Positions 6,947-11,597 of a stretch of DNA of 11,597 nt are shown one piece after another; position 1 is the first letter of the stretch, and the number at the start of each line of letters is the position of its first letter. Position numbers and translations under genes: made by a program. The stretch spans positions 1 to 11,597 of the forward strand of contig JBBQHM010000068.1 of the NCBI GenBank assembly GCA_038323965.1. The letters run 5' to 3'. Source of the DNA: JBBQHM01 sp038323965. Its GTDB lineage: Bacteria; Verrucomicrobiota; Verrucomicrobiia; Chthoniobacterales; UBA10450. The notes under the pieces were generated by a model. That model had not been told where the DNA came from, ran no database searches, and saw only the letters and a program-made list of their open reading frames with translations.

Positions 6947-7581
6947 AAAACTGCGCGCACCGGGGCGCCGTCCGCACCTGCGATCTTCAGCGGAAGTGCG
7001 GCCAAGTTATAAACGCCCGCTTCCACCACGCTGAGATCGAGCGACTCAACGATGGCGATGTTGGCGCGGGCCAGCGCATGATGAATCGGCAGTTGTTTGG
7101 AATCGAGTTCGTCCATCGAAGGCACATCCATCCCGAGCAAGACCACGCCGAGTTTCTCCAGCCATGCCGGCACATCAGTTTCAAGAATTGGAATCCAAGT
7201 TGGAAATCTGGTGGAGTCGTTCCAGACCTTTGTCTTAATCAGAAGGCGATTGGTTTCGGCGATACGCTCGCTCGCCGATTCCAGATCGGAGACGCTGATT
7301 GTCCGCGAATTGTTCTCCTGCAAAAACCTGGAGGATAAATCCACCACGACCGCGCGCCCGACATAACTCGAAAGCGAGAGCACATCGATTTGCTTTCCCT
7401 CCGGATCGAAATGAAACGGCGCATCGGCATGAGTGCCGTTGTGCACGCTGGAAGTGATGGCGCCGATGTTGACCGGGCAACCCGGACCGATCCTGGCGGT
7501 GGTGCGGAAAGCGAATGGCACATCACCGGGCCAGGGCGACAATTCGTTATGTAGCGCTCGCGAGATGTCGATAATCTTCAT
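6934..7581 (-). CDS. kynB: Cyclase-family metal hydrolase, probable kynurenine formamidase
   Basis: A 215-residue member of the cyclase/formamidase family (PF04199), close to the roughly 209 residues of bacterial KynB, which hydrolyses N-formylkynurenine to kynurenine and formate. Visible features are WPGD (17-20), the metal-binding HNGTHADAPFH (H47, H51, D53, H57), GMDVPSMDELDSKQLPIHHAL (about 148-168, with the KynB-like DxPSxD and the 'SK-LPxHHAL' substrate loop) and LPLKIAGADGAPVRAVL at the C-terminus. Together these favour KynB over generic cyclases. No kynA or kynU is in the window, and the setting is an envelope operon, so the physiological substrate remains open. Its ATG overlaps the lpxB stop as ATGA, and its 3' end overlaps the GT39 gene by 13 bp. 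Confidence 0.75.
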   Translation of the reverse strand: MKIIDISRALHNELSPWPGDVPFAFRTTARIGPGCPVNIGAITSSVHNGTHADAPFHFDPEGKQIDVLSLSSYVGRAVVVDLSSRFLQENNSRTISVSDLESASERIAETNRLLIKTKVWNDSTRFPTWIPILETDVPAWLEKLGVVLLGMDVPSMDELDSKQLPIHHALARANIAIVESLDLSVVEAGVYNLAALPLKIAGADGAPVRAVLWTT

Positions 7582-8756
7582 GAGATTTCGCGCATGATTT
7601 CACGCGCCGCATTGACGCTGGCATCGCCGCTGCCGAGCGCCGCTGCCACTTCTTCGAACGCGGCCAGTTGCTGCTGTCGCGCGCTGTCGTCGTTGAGCAG
7701 ACGCGCCACGGCGCGCGCAATCTTATCGGCACGCGCGCGATGTTGAATGAATTCGGGAACGATCTCGCGACCGGCCAGCACATTTGGCATCCCGAGAAAC
7801 TTCACCTTCACCACCAGACGCGCGGCGACATACGTCAGCCACGACACGCGATAAACGAGAACAAAGGGCAGACGCGCCACCGCCGCTTCGAGGGTCGCGG
7901 TCCCGGACGCGATCATCCCTGCGCCTGAACCACGCAGGAGCTGCGCTGCATTCCGCGTCTGCACTGCAACGTGTTCGCTCATTCCACGCCGAGCGATTTC
8001 GGCGTTAATCATTAGCGCAAGCTGCTCCGAGGCAGCGGCAATTTCGAAGCGAAGCCTGGACTGCGCTCGCAGCAACGTGCGCGCCGCGCCCAGCATCACC
8101 GGCAGAATCTTGCGCACCTCGCGCTGCCTGCTACCTGGCAAAATCGCGACCAGCGAGCGATCACGCCGTTCGTCATCTCGAGCGAAATTGAGGGACCCCG
8201 CGTCAGTACCAGCGGCATTGCCAGTTACTCCACGGGGTCCCTCGGCTTCGCTCGGGATGACGAGCGGATGCCCGACAAAGACCGTCCGTAAACCCGAGGC
8301 GTTGTACAATTCTTCCTCGAACGGGAAGATGCAGAGCATCAAATCAAGGACACGACCCATTTCCTTGATGCGTCCGCGATTCCAGGCCCAGACCTGCGGA
8401 CTGATGTAGTAGATGATCTTCAGCGCCGGAAACTTTGTGCGAAGAGTACGCGCGAGCCGGAGATTGAATCCCGGGTAATCAATCAACACCACCGCACGCG
8501 GCTGAGTGTTCGCGATTTGCGCAAGGACACCGCAAAATTGCCGTCGGAAATACCGATAACGTTTCACGACTTCCCAAAGCCCAACCACGCCGGCTTCGCC
8601 GATCCAGTCGGTGAACTCCGCGCCGGCAACGGTCTGCATTTCGGGACCGCCCCGCCCCGCGAAAAGGATTTGTGGCGACGTATTTTTCAAAGCGCGCATC
8701 AACGCCGCTCCGTGATTATCGCCACTCGCCTCGCCCGCGACGAAGTAAATTGTCAT
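7578..8756 (-). CDS. lpxB: Lipid-A-disaccharide synthase LpxB
   Basis: A 392-residue GT19 enzyme that condenses UDP-2,3-diacylglucosamine with lipid X to form the tetra-acyl disaccharide of lipid A, at the cytoplasmic face of the inner membrane. Signatures are VAGEASGDNHGA (6-17), LIDYPGFNLRLA (91-102), YYISPQVWAW (116-125), FPFEEELY (144-151), VGHPL (161-165) and LPGSRQREV (206-214). The family's C-terminal region is present, with SGTATLEAA and VYR. Between GHPL and the LPGSR strand lies an unusual segment, VIPSEAEGPR...GSLNFARDDE (about 166-195). It is encoded by two inverted family B repeats with a 32-nt loop. It replaces or lengthens a surface-variable stretch by roughly ten residues relative to recalled homologues. 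The enzyme should still be active, since the flanking motifs are intact. The gene lies between RAYT and kynB. Confidence 0.95.
   Translation of the reverse strand: MTIYFVAGEASGDNHGAALMRALKNTSPQILFAGRGGPEMQTVAGAEFTDWIGEAGVVGLWEVVKRYRYFRRQFCGVLAQIANTQPRAVVLIDYPGFNLRLARTLRTKFPALKIIYYISPQVWAWNRGRIKEMGRVLDLMLCIFPFEEELYNASGLRTVFVGHPLVIPSEAEGPRGVTGNAAGTDAGSLNFARDDERRDRSLVAILPGSRQREVRKILPVMLGAARTLLRAQSRLRFEIAAASEQLALMINAEIARRGMSEHVAVQTRNAAQLLRGSGAGMIASGTATLEAAVARLPFVLVYRVSWLTYVAARLVVKVKFLGMPNVLAGREIVPEFIQHRARADKIARAVARLLNDDSARQQQLAAFEEVAAALGSGDASVNAAREIMREIS
8172..8200 (+). repeat. Family B repeat in lpxB, first arm of an inverted pair
   Basis: The + strand begins GTCATCTCGAGCGAAA and ends GAGGGACCCCG. 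It matches the reverse complement of 8233-8261 at 25 of 29 positions by eye. It is read by lpxB as GSLNFARDD on the minus strand, in other words the opposite strand of the element is also open in this frame. With its partner it can form a long hairpin in DNA or mRNA within the lpxB coding sequence. Confidence 0.8.
8233..8261 (-). repeat. Family B repeat in lpxB, second arm of an inverted pair
   Basis: On the minus strand the element begins GTCATCCCGAGCGAAG and differs from the mutL copy (1485-1513) at one position. It is read as VIPSEAEGPR immediately after the conserved VGHPL motif of LpxB. A 32-nt loop separates it from the opposite-facing copy. Confidence 0.85.
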
Positions 8757-8778
8757 CGTTTCAACGGCTCCGGGGGAA

Positions 8779-8804
8779 GGACATGCAGAAGCATGTCCCT
8801 CCGG
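8779..8804 (+). repeat. Family A REP-like hairpin 3' of RAYT (copy on +)
   Basis: GGACATGC-AGAA-GCATGTCC forms an 8-bp stem with tail CTCCGG. The fifth stem base is A where other copies have G, and its partner is T where they have C, so pairing is preserved. It lies in the 101-bp gap between the RAYT stop and the lpxB start, so it is transcribed between two genes of the same operon. Confidence 0.85.
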
Positions 8805-8825
8805 CGCTCATCGCCGTGGGTCCCT

Positions 8826-8851
8826 CCGGAGGGATGTGCTTCTGCACGTCC
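8826..8851 (-). repeat. Family A REP-like hairpin 3' of RAYT (inverted copy)
   Basis: On the minus strand this is GGACGTGC-AGAA-GCACATCC followed by CTCCGG. One stem pair is a mismatch on this strand and a G-T wobble on the other. It faces the copy at 8779-8804 across about 20 bp, giving a BIME-like head-to-head pair. Its outer end is 6 bp from the RAYT stop codon. Confidence 0.85.
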
Positions 8852-8857
8852 ATCTTT

Positions 8858-9370
8858 TCACCATCGCAACTCGTTAAGCTCACCTTGATACGGCCACTCT
8901 GCGGTGCTCTTCACCAAGCGATGCCGCACGGGATTGCTGCGCACATATTCCCATTTGTCATCGTAGCTTTCGCCATGGCGAAGTTGTCGATCCCAGTGAT
9001 CACGCTGCCAGACGGATCCCGCGCCTTCCCCAATTGCGCGCGTCACAAGTGACTTCCAAGAGCGCATCCACGTGTCCAGCGACGGCGTGTCGAGTCCGTT
9101 CGGAGAGCAGAAAAGATGCACGTGGTCCGGCATGATCACGTAACGCCCGACCAGCCGCGTGGTAGCTGCGTTCCATGTTTTGATAATCGACTGATGTGCG
9201 GAGGGTGACGCCAGAATCTCACGCCGCTTCGCTGTGGCGGCCGTAACAAGGATTATGACGCTGCGATTATGAGCCTCGATCGGCGCTAAGTGAATTGGGT
9301 GCCGGCGATCCCGTTTAAGAAGTGGACGTGCGGGAGCACGTCCCTCCGGTGGAACGACGTGCGCGTTCAT
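8858..9370 (-). CDS. REP-associated tyrosine transposase (RAYT, Y1/HUH family)
   Basis: A 170-residue Y1 transposase-like protein (IS200/IS605-related). It has RYVIMPDHVHLFC (76-88) with the metal-binding HUH pair H83 and H85. A second block, WQRDHWDRQLRHGESYDDKWEYVRSNPVRHRLV (about 121-153), follows the RAYT pattern 'Y(I/V)xxNPxRxxL'. The catalytic tyrosine is probably Y142, with Y136 the alternative. Overall it resembles RAYTs I recall from Verrucomicrobiota. The first roughly 20 residues (VPPEGRAPARPL) are encoded by a family A hairpin. No other ATG, GTG or TTG occurs in frame before the domain, so the ATG at 9370 must be used. That ATG overlaps the stop of the oxidoreductase gene as ATGA, implying coupled translation. 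The gene sits inside the lipid A operon in the same direction, upstream of lpxB. Confidence 0.88.
   Translation of the reverse strand: MNAHVVPPEGRAPARPLLKRDRRHPIHLAPIEAHNRSVIILVTAATAKRREILASPSAHQSIIKTWNAATTRLVGRYVIMPDHVHLFCSPNGLDTPSLDTWMRSWKSLVTRAIGEGAGSVWQRDHWDRQLRHGESYDDKWEYVRSNPVRHRLVKSTAEWPYQGELNELRW
9324..9349 (+). repeat. Family A REP-like hairpin inside the RAYT 5' coding end
   Basis: GGACGTGC-GGGA-GCACGTCC has a perfect 8-bp stem, a GGGA loop like the mutL copy, and tail CTCCGG. Read on the minus strand it encodes PPEGRAPARPL at the RAYT N-terminus, before the HUH domain begins. It therefore serves both as the 5' flanking REP and as coding sequence. Confidence 0.85.
9367..9370 (-). 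promoter_or_regulatory. ATGA stop-start overlap coupling oxidoreductase and RAYT
   Basis: The RAYT ATG (9370-9368) and the oxidoreductase TGA (9369-9367) share bases. There is no clear ribosome site for RAYT alone, so its translation probably depends on ribosomes finishing the upstream gene. The lpxB-kynB junction at 7578-7581 has the same arrangement. Confidence 0.7.
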
Positions 9371-10290
9371 CTTGGTTCCGTCGTGATGCGGTTCGTGATT
9401 TCAATCGCGAGTTCCAGCGCGGCGGTTGCCTGCGAGCCCCCGACTTTCGGCGCGCGACCGGTCATGGCGCATTCGATAAACGACGCGAGTTGCTGGCGTA
9501 ATGGTTCTTCGCGTTCGATCTCCACCGGTTCGCGCGTGATTCCGGTCGCGCCGCGTCGATACATTTCCCCGGTCTGATTTTGATAATCGAGCGACAGATA
9601 TCCGTCCTCCTGGAAAACACGGATCTTTCGCATGCGCTCGGGGCTGATCCGGCTCGACGTGATGTTCGCGACACACCCGTTTTCAAAACGCAGTCGTGCG
9701 TTTGCAATGTCTTCGCCTTTGCTCAGGACCGGGACGCCAACCGCATCGATGTTCGCCACCTTCGAGCGGACAAGGTGAAGAATAATCTCGATGTCGTGGA
9801 TCATCAGATCGAGCACCACACCGATGTCCGTGCTGCGATCGGGATAGGGCGAAAGCCGATGCGCCTCGATAAATTTCGGATGGGTGAGACGTGCTTCCAG
9901 CGCGCTCAGAACAGGATTGAAGCGCTCGACATGGCCGACCTGCAGCACGAGCTGATTACGCGCCGCGAGTTCGACCAGTGCGCGCGCCTGCGCCAGCGTC
10001 TCGGCGATCGGCTTCTCGACCAGTAAATGCTTTCCGTGCCCAAGCAATTCCTGCGCAACCTGGAAGTGGACACTCGTGGGCGTGGCGACCGACGCGGCAT
10101 CGATGCGCGCGGCGAAATCTTCGAGGGAGGTGGCAGCGACGACTCCGTATTTTGCCGCGATCTCCGCGGCCTTGGCCCCATCGGTATCGTAAACGGCCGC
10201 GAGTGGTTTGCCCTCGAGCTCGGCATAAATGCGAGCGTGATTGCTGCCGATATGTCCGACCCCAGCAACGCCGATTCTTAGTTTTTTCAT
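9367..10290 (-). CDS. Gfo/Idh/MocA oxidoreductase, candidate UDP-GlcNAc 3-dehydrogenase (GnnA-like)
   Basis: The 307 residues counted from the ATG at 10290 give MKKLRIGVAGVGHIGSNHA. The GxGxxG NAD(P) loop then sits at the N-terminus, as expected for the family. A longer reading from 10356 adds 22 residues that look untypical. Conserved elements are the EKP catalytic motif (E92-K93-P94), GHVERFNP (119-126) and the DLMIHDIEI helix with the catalytic His (about 160-168). Members found in lipid A clusters include GnnA, which oxidises the 3-hydroxyl of UDP-GlcNAc before transamination to make amide-linked lipid A. Being in one transcript with lpxB supports that role. No GnnB aminotransferase is seen, so this is inference. 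Other substrates, such as other sugars or inositol, remain possible. The stop overlaps the RAYT start. Confidence 0.85.
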   Translation of the reverse strand: MKKLRIGVAGVGHIGSNHARIYAELEGKPLAAVYDTDGAKAAEIAAKYGVVAATSLEDFAARIDAASVATPTSVHFQVAQELLGHGKHLLVEKPIAETLAQARALVELAARNQLVLQVGHVERFNPVLSALEARLTHPKFIEAHRLSPYPDRSTDIGVVLDLMIHDIEIILHLVRSKVANIDAVGVPVLSKGEDIANARLRFENGCVANITSSRISPERMRKIRVFQEDGYLSLDYQNQTGEMYRRGATGITREPVEIEREEPLRQQLASFIECAMTGRAPKVGGSQATAALELAIEITNRITTEPR

Positions 10291-10366
10291 TTCTTCAGGC
10301 AACGTCGATACCCGAGCCGCCGCGTTTAGCATTTTCTTTTTTCCGGGCACACGCAATCATCTCTTC
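10291..10366. promoter_or_regulatory. Divergent spacer between oxidoreductase and ALDH-like gene
   Basis: These 76 bp separate the first gene of the leftward lipid A cluster from the rightward ALDH-like/deoB pair, so promoters for both directions are expected here. A T-rich run lies at 10331-10342. I could not pick a convincing -35/-10 pair or operator. Confidence 0.35.
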
Positions 10367-11236
10367 ATGGCAAAAGGCCGGCTCGCGGTGCAGAAGACGT
10401 ATAAACTTTTCATCGGCGGCAAATTTGTCCGCAGTGAAAGCGGCCGCACCTTCACTACCGGCGATAACGGATCGACACTCGTCAACGTCAGCCGCGCCTC
10501 GCGCAAAGACTTTCGCGACGCGGTCGGGGCCGCGCGCAAGGCCGTCGCCGGCTGGTCGAAGCACAGCGCTTATTTGCGCGGACAAATTCTATACCGTGCC
10601 GCCGAGATGCTCGAGATGCGCGCTGGCGAACTGCAGGGCGAACTCGAGCGGGCAGGCCATAAACGCTCCGCCGCCGAACGCGAAGTTTCGGCGTCGATCG
10701 ATCGACTCGTGCACTACGCCGGATGGACCGACAAGTTTAGCCAGATTTTCAGCTCGGTGAATCCGGTGGCGAGCTCGCATTTTAATTTCACCTCGCCGGA
10801 AGCAACCGGAGTTGTCGTCGTCGTGTGTCCCGACGAACCGTCGCTGCTCGGCTTCGTTTCCACCGTCGCGCCGGCCATATTGAGCGGTAACTGCGCCGTC
10901 GCACTTGTCTCCCGCACGCGGCCGTTGCCGGCCCTGACGCTCTCGGAGATTATCGCGACGAGCGATCTTCCGGGCGGCGTGATCAATGTGCTCGCCGGTG
11001 ACCTCGCGGAGCTCGCTCCGCAATTCGCGAGTCACATGGATGTCAACGCGATCGTCGATGCCTCAGGCGACAATAAGGCTGCCGCGGAGATGCAGGGCGG
11101 CGCCGGATTTAATGTGAAACGTTTCGCGACGCGCGATCTCAAGGCGCTGGATTATTTCGGCGACGCCGCGGAAAACCCATACTGGATTTACGACACGGTC
11201 GAGATGAAAACGGCCTGGCATCCGATCGGTCTCTAG
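10367..11236 (+). CDS. Short aldehyde-dehydrogenase-like protein lacking catalytic residues (ALDH16 C-domain type)
   Basis: The 289 residues counted from the ATG at 10367 give MAKGRLAVQKTYKLFIGGKFVR. A reading from 10241 would cross the divergent spacer and adds an untypical leader. YKLFIGGKFVRSESGRTF (12-29) and the PEATGVVVVVC...LPGGVINVLAGD region (144-212) match the ALDH fold. The key residues do not: the PWN loop is CPDEPS (154-159), the cofactor Lys motif (KPSE) is VSRTRP (181-186), and the FTGS loop is VDASGD (230-235). The chain ends at about 289, before the usual ELGGK Glu and the catalytic Cys. It is too short for an active ALDH (about 480-500). The pattern recalls the second, non-catalytic domain of two-domain ALDH16. 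It ends 3 bp before deoB, suggesting a part in deoxynucleoside breakdown, perhaps as partner of a full ALDH elsewhere. Confidence 0.75.
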   Translation: MAKGRLAVQKTYKLFIGGKFVRSESGRTFTTGDNGSTLVNVSRASRKDFRDAVGAARKAVAGWSKHSAYLRGQILYRAAEMLEMRAGELQGELERAGHKRSAAEREVSASIDRLVHYAGWTDKFSQIFSSVNPVASSHFNFTSPEATGVVVVVCPDEPSLLGFVSTVAPAILSGNCAVALVSRTRPLPALTLSEIIATSDLPGGVINVLAGDLAELAPQFASHMDVNAIVDASGDNKAAAEMQGGAGFNVKRFATRDLKALDYFGDAAENPYWIYDTVEMKTAWHPIGL

Positions 11237-11239
11237 CGG

Positions 11240-11597
11240 GTGCGGGCGCTGCTCATTGTGCTGGATAGCGTCGGCGTCGGCGGCGCAACCGATGCCGCGA
11301 ACTACGGTGATGAGGGCGCAAATACGCTCGGGCACATTCTCGACGCTAATCCGGAACTTAGCCTGCCGAATCTGGAAGCCCTGGGCTTGCACGATATTTT
11401 GAGCGGACGTGCAGAAGCACGTCCCTCCGGAGGGACTCGCCGCGGCGAGTCCTCGGGGACACCTCGCGGAGCCGCGTCGGCTCGACAGAGTCTCGCCCTA
11501 CCAGATGGGACTTGTGCGAGTTTCGGGCGGATGCAGGCGCGGTCGGCGGGTAAAGATACGACGACCGGCCACTGGGAAATGGCCGGCGTTATTCTCG
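11240..11597 (+). CDS. deoB: Phosphopentomutase DeoB, 5' part, with repeat-derived insert
   Basis: The 5' 119 codons of deoB; the gene continues past the right edge. The enzyme interconverts ribose- or deoxyribose-1-phosphate and the 5-phosphates in nucleoside breakdown. MRALLIVLDSVGVGGATDAANYGDEGANTLGHI carries the N-terminal metal-binding Asp (LDSVG) and the TLGHI motif. AGKDTTTGHWEMAGV carries the phosphorylated-Thr region. The start is GTG at 11240, only 3 bp after the ALDH-like stop, so the two are co-transcribed. Between the LGLHDIL helix and FGRM lie about 40 residues rich in R, G, S and A. They are encoded by a family A hairpin and two further hairpins, about 26 residues more than I recall for compact homologues. 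The frame stays open throughout. The active site motifs on both sides are intact. Confidence 0.9.
   Translation, partial: MRALLIVLDSVGVGGATDAANYGDEGANTLGHILDANPELSLPNLEALGLHDILSGRAEARPSGGTRRGESSGTPRGAASARQSLALPDGTCASFGRMQARSAGKDTTTGHWEMAGVIL
11405..11430 (+). repeat. Family A REP-like hairpin inside deoB
   Basis: GGACGTGC-AGAA-GCACGTCC has a perfect 8-bp stem, with tail CTCCGG that continues into GAGGGAC, the extended tail also present in the copy at 8826-8851. It is read by deoB as GRAEARPSG directly after the conserved LGLHDIL segment. Confidence 0.88.
11433..11452. repeat. 20-bp perfect palindrome next to the deoB REP
   Basis: GGACTCGCCGCGGCGAGTCC is self-complementary over all 20 positions and starts 2 bp after the family A tail. 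It forms the second of three successive hairpins in the deoB insert and shares the GGACNCG...CGNGTCC style of the family A stem. Confidence 0.8.
11469..11483. repeat. Third hairpin in the deoB insert
   Basis: GAGCCG-CGT-CGGCTC is a 6-bp stem with a 3-nt loop, 16 bp after the 20-bp palindrome. It ends the run of dyads that encodes the extra deoB residues. As a short GC-rich dyad it could be chance on its own; the tandem setting makes it worth listing. Confidence 0.5.

Larger units (their letters stand above)
8779..9349 (-). mobile_element. REP-RAYT unit (transposase gene bracketed by its probable REP hairpins)
   Basis: A RAYT gene with two inverted family A hairpins at its 3' side and one at its 5' side, inside its first codons. 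Known RAYTs are usually single-copy genes flanked by REP sequences they are thought to recognise and mobilise. The same hairpin family recurs in mutL and deoB, which supports this RAYT or a close relative as the agent. No target-site duplication or terminal inverted repeat of a classical insertion sequence is seen. Confidence 0.75.

Noticed and set aside
8779..8851. CRISPR-like or attachment-site reading of the repeated hairpins
   Set aside because: Copies are dispersed, inverted and self-complementary with no regular spacers, no cas genes and no integrase. REP elements tied to RAYT explain them better.
8826..8851. Hairpins downstream of RAYT as an intrinsic terminator
   Set aside because: No U-tract follows either stem in the leftward direction, and lpxB continues in the same operon. 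An effect on mRNA stability remains possible.
10291..10356. Longer start for the Gfo/Idh/MocA gene
   Set aside because: It would place 22 untypical residues before the strand leading into the GxGxxG loop. ATG at 10290 gives the canonical short N-terminus.
10241..10366. Longer start for the ALDH-like gene
   Set aside because: The extra 42 codons overlap the start of the divergent oxidoreductase gene and precede the family's usual beginning. ATG at 10367 fits better.
11063..11392. A minus-strand open frame across the ALDH-like and deoB junction
   Set aside because: It is antisense to two recognisable coding regions and shows no family features.
11405..11515. deoB as a frameshifted pseudogene
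   Set aside because: Codon-by-codon reading stays in one frame from GTG 11240 to the window end, with conserved motifs on both sides of the insert.

Overview
The window looks like a chromosomal segment of a GC-rich, lipopolysaccharide-bearing Gram-negative bacterium. The best guess is Verrucomicrobiota, of the Chthoniobacterales/Spartobacteria type. This rests on lpxB with a Gfo/Idh/MocA oxidoreductase in one cluster, on recalled resemblance of the transposase and of the 3160-4755 protein to verrucomicrobial proteins, and on two families of repeats embedded in genes. No rRNA, tRNA or marker gene is present to confirm it.

Layout. Positions 1-2704 (minus strand) hold mutL, a WecG/TagA/CpsF glycosyltransferase and the first 27 codons of a sugar-nucleotide epimerase/dehydratase, with gaps of 3 and 8 bp. 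A 93-bp divergent spacer separates mutL from a rightward pair: an IscA/HesB iron-sulfur carrier and an unrecognised membrane-anchored protein with a long Pro/Ala linker. That pair meets a leftward cluster stop-to-stop with no spacer at 4755/4756. The leftward cluster reads from 10290 down to 4756: Gfo/Idh/MocA oxidoreductase (candidate GnnA), a REP-associated tyrosine transposase (RAYT), lpxB, a KynB-type cyclase/formamidase, a GT39 membrane glycosyltransferase and a small anchored protein. Several junctions are 4-bp or 13-bp overlaps. After another divergent spacer, a short aldehyde-dehydrogenase-like protein without catalytic residues is followed 3 bp later by the start of deoB (phosphopentomutase), which runs off the end.

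How the genes fit together. The leftward cluster is best read as an envelope operon: lipid A disaccharide synthesis, a possible UDP-GlcNAc 3-dehydrogenase and a lipid-phosphate-type glycosyltransferase. The WecG-like enzyme and epimerase near the left edge also suit surface polysaccharide synthesis. The ALDH-like protein and deoB suit deoxyribonucleoside breakdown, although the ALDH-like protein should not be catalytic.

The most interesting layer is repeats. Family A is a 20-nt hairpin followed by CTCCGG. Five copies are seen: two just downstream of the RAYT stop in inverted orientation, one inside the RAYT 5' coding end, one inside mutL and one inside deoB. Their stems differ by paired substitutions. 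Family B is a 29-nt element: one copy in mutL and an inverted pair in lpxB, all read in frame. In deoB the family A copy is followed by two more hairpins, giving roughly 26 extra residues. Essential genes here appear to have absorbed REP-type elements as in-frame peptide in loops and linkers.
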